From: Kordia jejudonensis | GTDB lineage: Bacteria > Bacteroidota > Bacteroidia > Flavobacteriales > Flavobacteriaceae | Reading direction: 5' to 3' | DNA: 64,000 nt | Assembly: GCF_001005315.1 (NCBI RefSeq) | Contig: NZ_LBMG01000031.1 | Location: forward strand, 17,267 to 81,266 | Shown here: positions 57,482-64,000 of the stretch, piece after piece | Layout of the letters: every line of letters begins with the position of its first letter | Position numbering within the stretch: position 1 is the first letter of the stretch | Made by a program: the position numbers and the translations under genes | The notes under the pieces: generated by a model | The model's database searches: none | The model's input: the letters and a program-made list of their open reading frames with translations, nothing else | Told to the model about the DNA's origin: nothing

Positions 57482-57787
57482 TTAATTCGTTTGTAATTTC
57501 TTTTTTTCTTCTGCTTCTAGTTTTTTTACCGCTTCTTGCATTTCTTTCATCTTCGCATCCATTTCTTTTTTTCGAGCATTAAAGGCAGAATCCCGCTTTT
57601 GTTGTGCTAATTCTTGTTGTGCTTTATAGGCAGCTTCACGTTGCTGTTTTTGCACATTTTGATAAATTTCTTGATTGATTTGTTGCGAAGCTTTTTGCGT
57701 TTCTTCTCGTTCATACTTGCGATACAACCGAATGCTAACCAACGCTAAAACTAAAAGAACACCAATAATGACACGACCTTTTTTCAT
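57482..57787 (-). CDS. Small membrane-anchored coiled-coil protein
   Basis: This 101-residue protein has a basic start, one transmembrane helix (about 5-22) and a long Lys/Glu/Gln/Ala-rich helix (about 25-98) expected to form a coiled coil. I recognise no family. It lies 6 bases upstream of the GIDE-like gene and 1 base after the zinc-ribbon gene, which indicates joint expression. It may scaffold the GIDE-like protein at the membrane. Confidence 0.7.
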   Translation of the reverse strand: MKKGRVIIGVLLVLALVSIRLYRKYEREETQKASQQINQEIYQNVQKQQREAAYKAQQELAQQKRDSAFNARKKEMDAKMKEMQEAVKKLEAEEKKKLQTN

Positions 57788-57788
57788 A

Positions 57789-58139
57789 CTATGCTTCTTT
57801 TTTTACTAATAAATAATAATCATTATCTAGTGATAAATAACCTTGGTCGTACACATAAAAATAGGTGGTGCCAGCTTTTGTAATATAGATAGAAGTAAAG
57901 TAACTAAAATCAAATCCTTTTTCCAAAAGTTTCGCTTTAATCGTTTTTGTTTTTTGATGTATATTCAGGTTTTCTAAAATGCGCCAATTTTTTCGAAGCC
58001 GATTATTTACATTCCGAATTAAATTCTTTCCATCTTTATTAAGTCGATTATTATATGCATTCCGACAATAATCGTTGCAAAATTTCTTATCGATTCTGCC
58101 TTTAAAACTATCGCCACATTCCAAACAATTTTGCTTCAT
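57789..58139 (-). CDS. Small zinc-ribbon protein
   Basis: This 116-residue protein starts with a treble-clef or zinc-ribbon pattern: Cys5 and Cys8 (CLECG), then Cys21 and Cys25 (FCNDYCRNAYNN). A basic helical middle and a C-terminal beta hairpin (TYFYVYDQGYLSLDNDYYLL) follow. It resembles conserved hypothetical proteins of Flavobacteriaceae, and the role is unknown. It lies inside the GNAT-to-GIDE operon, 2 bases after the acetyltransferase gene. Confidence 0.75.
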   Translation of the reverse strand: MKQNCLECGDSFKGRIDKKFCNDYCRNAYNNRLNKDGKNLIRNVNNRLRKNWRILENLNIHQKTKTIKAKLLEKGFDFSYFTSIYITKAGTTYFYVYDQGYLSLDNDYYLLVKKEA

Positions 58140-58141
58140 AA

Positions 58142-58675
58142 CTATTCAGGTTTTGAAATGGCATACCAACGGAGTTCCATTTTGTAAGGTGCATAATAAA
58201 AATCTTCTACATACGTCAGTCCAATCTTTAACAATACGTTGTGCGAAGCTTCATTGCCTTTTTCGGTAATACCGTATACTGTATCAAGTTTTAAGCCGTT
58301 CCAAGCGTATTGTAAACATGCTTTTGAAGCTTCTGTGGCGTAGCCTTTTCCCCAAAATTCAGGTCGTAATCGATACCCAATATCATGAAAATTTGTATGA
58401 TTATTAAAGGCGTAATCGGTGTACAAACGCAAGCCACACCAACCGATAAAATCGCCAGTTTCTTTAAGTTCAACAGCCCAACGTCCAATGCCACGTTCTG
58501 CATATTGTGTATTGACATCTTTAATATAGTACAAGGCTTCTTCTTTATGTGTGATTGGCGTATTGCCTAAATATGTATGTACTCTTGGGTCGGAATCGAG
58601 CGCAAACATACCATCCAAATCGTTTTCTGATAAAGCGCGAATGCGAAGTCGTTCAGTTTCAATATGTATATCCAT
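58142..58675 (-). CDS. GNAT family N-acetyltransferase (RimJ/RimL-like)
   Basis: This 177-residue acetyltransferase starts with the typical HIETERLRIRALSENDLDG. The acetyl-CoA-binding region is in YRLRPEFWGKGYATEASKA, and later comes the usual ENxAS-type segment (GNEASHNVLLKIGL). RimJ/RimL-like members acetylate N-terminal amines of proteins or small molecules. The substrate cannot be told. It is first in the four-gene operon. Its promoter must lie between it and the divergent ssb gene. Confidence 0.9.
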   Translation of the reverse strand: MDIHIETERLRIRALSENDLDGMFALDSDPRVHTYLGNTPITHKEEALYYIKDVNTQYAERGIGRWAVELKETGDFIGWCGLRLYTDYAFNNHTNFHDIGYRLRPEFWGKGYATEASKACLQYAWNGLKLDTVYGITEKGNEASHNVLLKIGLTYVEDFYYAPYKMELRWYAISKPE

Positions 58676-58769
58676 GAATTTTGAATTTGGTTACAAAGTA
58701 TTAAATAAGAATGATTTAAGAAAAAGAATTATACAAGCGTAGAAAAATAGCAATAAGCGTTGATTTTTC

Positions 58770-58815
58770 CGTTTGCAAACGCTTACAAATGTTTGTAAAC
58801 GAAAGCAAATGCTTT
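58770..58815. promoter_or_regulatory. Three consecutive palindromes upstream of ssb
   Basis: CGTTTGCAAACG (58770-58781, perfect), TTACAAA-TG-TTTGTAA (58783-58798, perfect arms) and AAAGCA-AA-TGCTTT (58802-58815, perfect arms) follow one another with almost no gaps. They share the GTTTGC/ACAAA theme and look like a set of operator sites in the divergent gap between the acetyltransferase and ssb genes. Confidence 0.55.
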
Positions 58816-58910
58816 AAAACCGAATAAAATTTGTGAGCCGATTCATATTTGCACTGTCGAACACTAAAGCAATTCGATATCAATTACACATAAAATTTAA
58901 AACATACATT

Positions 58911-59243
58911 ATGAACACACTTAGAAACAAAGTACAGTTAATTGGAAACTTAGGAAACGATCCAGAAATCATCACCTTAGAAGACGGAAAGAAATTAGCA
59001 AAATTTTCTATTGCTACGAATGAAACCTATAAAAACGCACAAGGCGAAAAAATTGAAAATGTTTTTTGGCACAACCTAGTTGCGTGGAACAAAGTGGCTG
59101 AACTTGCAGAAAAATATTTAGTAAAGGGCAAAGAAATTGCCATTGAAGGAAAATTGACGAATCGTTCGTATGAAACCAAAGAAGGCGAAAAACGGTATGT
59201 TACGGAAGTTGTAGTAAATGATTTATTAATGCTGGGGAAATAG
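58911..59243 (+). CDS. ssb: Single-stranded DNA-binding protein without acidic tail
   Basis: This 110-residue OB-fold protein reads MNTLRNKVQLIGNLGNDPEI from the start at 58911, with FWHNLVAWNKVAELAEKYL and KGKEIAIEGKLTNRSYE as family blocks. Upstream in-frame codons to 58833 would add 26 residues that do not fit SSB. The chain stops right after the OB fold (VVVNDLLMLGK). It therefore lacks the flexible linker and acidic DDxIPF-type tip used by replicative SSB to recruit partners. It is probably a second, specialised SSB, for example in recombination or DNA uptake. Confidence 0.9.
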   Translation: MNTLRNKVQLIGNLGNDPEIITLEDGKKLAKFSIATNETYKNAQGEKIENVFWHNLVAWNKVAELAEKYLVKGKEIAIEGKLTNRSYETKEGEKRYVTEVVVNDLLMLGK

Positions 59244-59264
59244 GTTCTTTGAATCTAATGTGGG

Positions 59265-59309
59265 TCTGTAAGGCGACCGATTCTTTGGAATTGGTCGCTG
59301 ATTTACAGA
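59265..59309 (+). terminator. Long hairpin after ssb
   Basis: An 11-bp inner stem (59073-59083 style pairing at 59273-59283 with 59288-59298, loop TTTG) is extended by an outer TCTGTAA/TTACAGA stem. No T run follows, so termination is only a suggestion. It separates convergent genes. Confidence 0.45.
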
Positions 59310-59322
59310 TATAGAATTAAGA

Positions 59323-60078
59323 TTACTTTTCGTCTTTTTTGTTGTCTATTGTATCTTTTTTAGTGATCACAGGTTGTGTTTTTTCCTTTTTCTCTAAACT
59401 AAAAGCATTGGCAACATCAACACTTTCAGCATCAAACTCTAAATAAAAACCATGTAAATTTTTAGCTTCATTCATAATATTCGAGTGCAACTTACCAAAG
59501 CTGATAGAATCACCTTCTGTAGTTAACGAAGTCGCACAAAAATTGATTAATTTCTTTTGTAAATTATCGTAATCAATATATGCATTTGCATTCTGATCAA
59601 TACTAATTTTTTGTTCAAAAGTACTCAACGATAATCCGAAGAAAGAAGTAAAAGCAGTACACACTAAAAATGATACTTTAACAAGATGCGCGGTATTTTT
59701 CCAACCTTCTTGTGTAATTAAAAATAACGCCAATGCTGATAAAATGGAAAATACTAAAAATAAGGTCGAAGAAGTAAAATGATACTCATATAACTTTAAA
59801 AAGGTAATTTCATGTTGTTCTTTATATTTCTGTAATGTACTATTAAGTATAATCAAATTTTGAGACTGTTTCTCAGTAATATTAATACAGTCTTTAATTC
59901 CTTGTTTCGAATGAAGCATGCTTACTTCATTCATAGGTTTCATAAGTTCTTTTCCTTCATCTTCTGCATGACTTTTTAAAAAGAAAATTGCAATGGCTGT
60001 TAAAGCAACCATGGTAAGAATTAAAAATACAGTTTCTTTCAGTTGTTTCTTTTTTGAAACTTGTAGATCAGTTTCCAT
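59323..60078 (-). CDS. Hypothetical membrane protein
   Basis: This 251-residue protein has three hydrophobic segments (about 14-33, 104-121 and 130-150) and hydrophilic parts between and after them. The last 100 residues, which include a DQNANAYIDYDNLQKKLINF stretch, are soluble, and the C-terminus is Lys/Asp-rich. I recognise no family. It lies 85 bases downstream of the next gene in the same direction. Confidence 0.65.
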   Translation of the reverse strand: METDLQVSKKKQLKETVFLILTMVALTAIAIFFLKSHAEDEGKELMKPMNEVSMLHSKQGIKDCINITEKQSQNLIILNSTLQKYKEQHEITFLKLYEYHFTSSTLFLVFSILSALALFLITQEGWKNTAHLVKVSFLVCTAFTSFFGLSLSTFEQKISIDQNANAYIDYDNLQKKLINFCATSLTTEGDSISFGKLHSNIMNEAKNLHGFYLEFDAESVDVANAFSLEKKEKTQPVITKKDTIDNKKDEK

Positions 60079-60163
60079 AATAGAGCGGTATTAGTTTTCA
60101 CGACTAAAGTTAGGAAAAAGATTGGAAATAGTGTTAAACAAGATATTTGATCCTATTTTAGTT

Positions 60164-61297
60164 TCATTCAACTGGCACTCTAATTTTTGTAGTATTGACT
60201 TGCATTCTCTTTTTATTAAGTGTAATTTTTATAGGATCTTTACGTTCTTTTTGATATTCTTTATTTTCATAAACCTTAATTTCTTTAATGACTACAATTT
60301 TAATATTTACATTTATACCCAAACTAAAATTATCGTTATTTAAACCAATATAGAAGGTTCCTGAATTTAGATTTGTGTTTTTTCCATAAGCAGCAATTCC
60401 TTTTCCTTGATTAAATACTGAAAACCTTTGCCCGCTTTCAAATAATACTACATTTTCATAGTTTGGAATGAACCAAAAAGATACATCTTCCCCTATATTT
60501 GGTAGTAATAATTCAGATATGGCGCCAACTGCGACACCTCCAATCGGACTAGTGTAGAAGCTAGCTACACCTTTAGCCAAAGTAGTTATTGCATCAACAT
60601 TTCTAGTATAAGCTTCGTTAGCTTCTTCTCCAACACCAATCCAATACGCCCATGCAATTATCTTTTCTTCTCTTAAATCGGTTGATGTTAAGTAGGGTAA
60701 ATCAACCCTAACACTTGTGGAATTACTATTATCTAAATTAGTTTGAGAATGCACTCTTTCTGATCTGTTCATTATTAATTCTTCTTCTTTTTTAGATGCC
60801 ACTAATTCTCTTCTTCGTTCAATATATTTTACAATATCATATCCTGTGATACTGTCAATTGTATAAGGAATATATGTAGTGTCTTTTTGTACCTCCCATT
60901 TCCAATTAGTATTAAAATCCTTAGTACTTTCTGGTCCAGGAATTCGATGAATTTTAATTTTGCATACACGTCTCGTTAAAGAAGAGCTAAAAAAGCGAAA
61001 TTTATAAATACCTTTATTTCTAATCGAAACTTGTTTTTCATTTAACTCACGTACTTTAAAATCTGAAAAAATGGAATTTGATGGTAACTCAATAATTTCT
61101 ACTTCTTTAATATGTTTTCCTTTAACCATTTCTAAACTAATGGTAATTTGATCGCCTTCGGCAAAACTAAAAAAGAGTTCCTTTGTCTGCTGAAAATCTA
61201 AAATTATGGTCGATTCATTTACAAGGATTGATTCTGAGGAAGCAGATAAATAATGAGAAATAAATACAATAATGAAAAGGGTAAAAGTTTTTTTCAA
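60164..61297 (-). CDS. Hypothetical secreted protein
   Basis: This 377-residue protein has a signal peptide (about 1-19, ending SASSES). An N-terminal beta-rich part (25-120) resembles a jelly-roll or C2-like sandwich, and a charged helix (about 155-185) follows. A Gly/Ala-rich segment (AITTLAKGVASFYTSPIGGV) comes next, and C-terminal beta strands close the chain. No catalytic motif or sorting domain is seen, and I do not know the family. It is probably periplasmic or secreted and co-transcribed with the downstream membrane protein gene. Confidence 0.65.
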   Translation of the reverse strand: MKKTFTLFIIVFISHYLSASSESILVNESTIILDFQQTKELFFSFAEGDQITISLEMVKGKHIKEVEIIELPSNSIFSDFKVRELNEKQVSIRNKGIYKFRFFSSSLTRRVCKIKIHRIPGPESTKDFNTNWKWEVQKDTTYIPYTIDSITGYDIVKYIERRRELVASKKEEELIMNRSERVHSQTNLDNSNSTSVRVDLPYLTSTDLREEKIIAWAYWIGVGEEANEAYTRNVDAITTLAKGVASFYTSPIGGVAVGAISELLLPNIGEDVSFWFIPNYENVVLFESGQRFSVFNQGKGIAAYGKNTNLNSGTFYIGLNNDNFSLGINVNIKIVVIKEIKVYENKEYQKERKDPIKITLNKKRMQVNTTKIRVPVE

Positions 61298-61425
61298 AAT
61301 AATGGTTTTTAATTTTTTGGCTAAATAAAGATGTATTTATATAAAACAATTACGGTTTACCGTAATATTTAAAAAAAATAATGCTCTAATAAATTTAAAT
61401 TACAGCGTATGACAAAAAACAAGTC

Positions 61426-61439
61426 ATGACAAATATCAT
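61426..61439. promoter_or_regulatory. FNR/CRP-type site upstream of copper ATPase
   Basis: ATGAC-AAAT-ATCAT contains TGA-N6-TCA, the spacing of FNR/CRP-family boxes (TTGAT-N4-ATCAA). It is centred about 50 bases before the start at 61482. Oxygen-responsive control is usual for ccoI/fixI genes, which makes the match plausible. The outer bases are imperfect. Confidence 0.4.
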
Positions 61440-61481
61440 ATTTTAAAACTACTCAATTCATAATATTTGTGTTAGGTATAA

Positions 61482-63869
61482 ATGAGCAATATTATGAACA
61501 AAGAAACTACATGTTTCCATTGTGGCGATACGTGTGTGGAAGAAATCATACAACTAGAAGAAAAATCATTCTGTTGTTATGGTTGTAAAACGGTATATGA
61601 ATTATTTTCAGAAAATGATTTATCATGTTACTATGATTTGCAAGCTTCTCCAGGAGCAATTCCAACAGAAATAAAAGGGAAATACGATTTTCTATCAGCG
61701 CAAAATATCATTGATAAATTATTAGAATTTAATGATGATACAACGCAAATTGTCACTTTGTACATTCCGCATATTCACTGTAGTTCCTGTATTTGGATTC
61801 TTGAAAATTTGCACAAACTCAAACCTGAGATTTCAGCTTCACAAGTGAATTTTGGCAAAAAAACAGTTCGAATTACCTACAATGCAAAATCCTTTTCATT
61901 AAAAGAAGTAGTTATTTTATTAAGTCAAATAGGATATGAACCTTATATCAGTTTAGAAGATTATTCAGCAGGGAAAAATAAAGTGAATCGCAGCTTAATT
62001 TATAAATTAGGAATTGCAGGATTTGCCTTTGGAAACGTCATGTTTTTATCCTTTCCTGAATATTTTCAAGTTAGCGGATTTTGGATAGAACAATACAAAC
62101 CTGTCTTTCGTTGGTTGATGTTTGTCTTTTCGCTTCCAGTTGTTTTTTATGCCGCACAAGACTATTTTGTGTCAGCATATAAAGGTTTACGAGCCAAATT
62201 ACTAAACATAGATGTGCCAGTTGCCTTAGGTATTTTAGTATTATTTGTCAGAAGTTCGATAGAAATTCTGTTTGATCTTGGCTCAGGTTTCTTTGATAGT
62301 CTTACAGGATTGGTTTTTTTCTTGTTACTAGGTAAATTCTTCCAGCAAAAAACATACACTTTTCTATCATTTGAACGCGATTACAAATCATACTTTCCTA
62401 TTGCAGTTACAAAAATTGAAAACAGAATTGAAACTCCATTACAAGTGTACGATATTGAAAAAGGCGATCGTTTACTCATTCGAAATGAAGAATTGATTCC
62501 TGTCGACGGAATTCTACTCAATGGAAATGCGCAAATAGATTATAGTTTTGTCACAGGAGAATCAGAAACGGTGCAAAAACAATCAGGTGATAAAATATTT
62601 GCAGGCGGAAAACAAACGGCTGGTGTCATAGAAATGGAAGCAATCAAATCGGTAGAACAAAGTTACCTAACACAATTGTGGAGCAATGCCATTTTTGATA
62701 AAAACAAAGAAGAAGGTTTTACAACGCTAACAAATACGATCAGCAAACATTTTACACTTACGGTGTTAACCATTGCCTTTGTTGCAACGGCTTTTTGGCT
62801 GTATTACGATCCTAGTAAAGCGATGAATGTATTTACTGCGGTGTTAATTATCGCCTGTCCATGTGCAATTGCTTTAGCTGCACCATTCACCTTTGGAAAC
62901 CTATTACGCATCTTTGGGAAGTTGAAATTCTATGTAAAAAATGCCAGTGTTATAGAACAATTAGCGGCAATCAATACCATAATTTTTGATAAAACAGGCA
63001 CCATAACGTCCAATCAAAAAAGTACAGCAAGTTATGACGGCGAAGTGTTGACAAGTGCAGAAACTATAGTATTAAAAAACACATTACGTGGTTCCAATCA
63101 TCCGTTGAGTAGAACACTATACAACATTCTGGATGAACATAATATTGTAACGTTAGATCATTTTGAAGAACACTTAGGAAAAGGAATGACCGCAAGTTAT
63201 CATGATACAAACATCAAAGTTGGAGCGGCAACATTTGTAGGTCATACAGAAGAAACAGGCGTGTTAAATACAACGGTTCATATTAGCGCAAATGATTCAT
63301 ACAGAGGAAAATATACATTTTACAATTCGTATCGAAAAGGATTGTCAAAACTATTTAATAATCTAAAACAAACCTACGATTTAGCGATCCTTTCGGGAGA
63401 TAATGAAGGCGAACGCGAAAACTTAAAAAAACTATTGCCTGCAAAAACAAAACTCATCTTCAATCAAAAACCAGATGACAAATTAGAATATATCAAATAT
63501 CATCAAAATGAAGGTGCAAAAGTACTCATGGTAGGCGATGGTTTAAATGACGCTGGAGCCTTAGCACAAAGTGATGTCGGAATCGCATTATCAGAAAATG
63601 TTAATGTATTTTCTCCTGCTTGTGACGCTATTTTAGATGCTTCAAAATTTAATCAATTAGACAATTACATTAAGGCTTCAAAATCTGCCATAAAAATCAT
63701 CAAATGGAGTTTTGTGCTTTCGTTTATTTACAACACTATCGGATTGTATTTTGCAATCACGGGACAATTAGCGCCAGTCATTGCGGCAATTTTAATGCCG
63801 TTGAGTTCTATCAGTATTGTAATATTTACGACCATTTGCACGTCATTTCTAGGAAGAAAGCTTACGTAA
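61482..63869 (+). CDS. ccoI: CcoI/FixI-type copper-transporting P1B ATPase
   Basis: This 795-residue heavy-metal P-type ATPase exports copper to the periplasm for assembly of cbb3 cytochrome oxidase. An N-terminal Cys-rich zinc-ribbon-like section (CFHCGDTC, CCYGCKTVYELF), typical of CcoI, precedes a heavy-metal-associated domain with HIHCSSC. The membrane part carries CPC in IACPCAIALAAPF; the phosphorylation site is DKTGT; the hinge is GDGLND. An internal start at 61494 is possible. In many flavobacteria ccoS and ccoN follow at once, but here only a repeat-containing gap of 131 bases reaches the window edge, so the rest of the operon is unseen or elsewhere. Confidence 0.92.
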   Translation: MSNIMNKETTCFHCGDTCVEEIIQLEEKSFCCYGCKTVYELFSENDLSCYYDLQASPGAIPTEIKGKYDFLSAQNIIDKLLEFNDDTTQIVTLYIPHIHCSSCIWILENLHKLKPEISASQVNFGKKTVRITYNAKSFSLKEVVILLSQIGYEPYISLEDYSAGKNKVNRSLIYKLGIAGFAFGNVMFLSFPEYFQVSGFWIEQYKPVFRWLMFVFSLPVVFYAAQDYFVSAYKGLRAKLLNIDVPVALGILVLFVRSSIEILFDLGSGFFDSLTGLVFFLLLGKFFQQKTYTFLSFERDYKSYFPIAVTKIENRIETPLQVYDIEKGDRLLIRNEELIPVDGILLNGNAQIDYSFVTGESETVQKQSGDKIFAGGKQTAGVIEMEAIKSVEQSYLTQLWSNAIFDKNKEEGFTTLTNTISKHFTLTVLTIAFVATAFWLYYDPSKAMNVFTAVLIIACPCAIALAAPFTFGNLLRIFGKLKFYVKNASVIEQLAAINTIIFDKTGTITSNQKSTASYDGEVLTSAETIVLKNTLRGSNHPLSRTLYNILDEHNIVTLDHFEEHLGKGMTASYHDTNIKVGAATFVGHTEETGVLNTTVHISANDSYRGKYTFYNSYRKGLSKLFNNLKQTYDLAILSGDNEGERENLKKLLPAKTKLIFNQKPDDKLEYIKYHQNEGAKVLMVGDGLNDAGALAQSDVGIALSENVNVFSPACDAILDASKFNQLDNYIKASKSAIKIIKWSFVLSFIYNTIGLYFAITGQLAPVIAAILMPLSSISIVIFTTICTSFLGRKLT

Positions 63870-64000
63870 ATTGAACACTGAGTTGAGTCGAAGTGTTAAA
63901 GACAATCAGTTCCTAATCATAATAAATGTCTAGTCGAGACTCAATACAAGTAATACGTTAACTAACTTATCGACTGCGCTCGAAGTTGTAAAGGTTAAGT

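Overview
This is a low-GC window. Its features point to a marine member of the family Flavobacteriaceae (Bacteroidota): a SusC/SusD pair, type IX secretion (T9SS) C-terminal sorting domains, many short lipoprotein signals, promoters of the TTTG-N19/21-TAnnTTTG type and almost no Shine-Dalgarno sequences. The gene content reminds me of Kordia or Aquimarina, but the genus is only a guess. I saw no rRNA, tRNA, insertion sequence or prophage.

Region 1 (1-873) has no convincing gene. It holds a terminator and three copies of a structured repeat. Region 2 (874-24142) is a complete maltodextrin/starch utilisation locus. A LacI-type regulator lies between two arms. The minus-strand arm carries an MFS sugar importer, beta-phosphoglucomutase, a GH65 maltose phosphorylase, two GH13 enzymes, a GH31 alpha-glucosidase and a lipoprotein with two tandem esterase domains. 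The plus-strand arm carries SusC, SusD, a SusE-like starch-binding lipoprotein and a T9SS-secreted GH13 amylase. Surface amylase and SusCDE would capture starch, periplasmic enzymes trim it, the MFS protein imports maltose, and phosphorylase plus mutase give glucose and glucose-6-phosphate. An orphan AAA ATPase (24413-25699) separates this locus from the next.

Region 3 (25990-37099) is a class I lanthipeptide-type RiPP cluster. It has a C39 peptidase ABC exporter, an HlyD adaptor, two paralogous Cys-rich GG-leader precursors, a third divergent precursor, a membrane TPR-AraC regulator, a LanB dehydratase split into two genes, and LanC.

Region 4 (37238-47539) abuts the RiPP genes. It contains an ECF-type sigma factor, a membrane protein with anti-sigma-like N-terminus and periplasmic TPRs, a large Cys-rich T9SS protein, a subtilisin-like lipoprotein, an array of 81-bp repeats, a short unannotated GG-leader peptide gene, and a membrane-anchored TPR-CHAT protease. 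Two proteases facing a TPR anti-sigma suggest a proteolytic signalling module, and this is the best candidate here for an undescribed system. The array belongs to the same structured repeat family as the copies in region 1, with compensatory changes in the hairpins.

Region 5 (47604-63869) is mostly ordinary chromosomal content: a threonine-dehydrogenase-like SDR, small lipoproteins, M13 and M28 peptidases, an AraC regulator, a CBS protein, a four-gene operon with a GIDE/BAM-like membrane protein, a tail-less SSB behind three palindromes, two unrecognised genes and a CcoI-type copper P-type ATPase.
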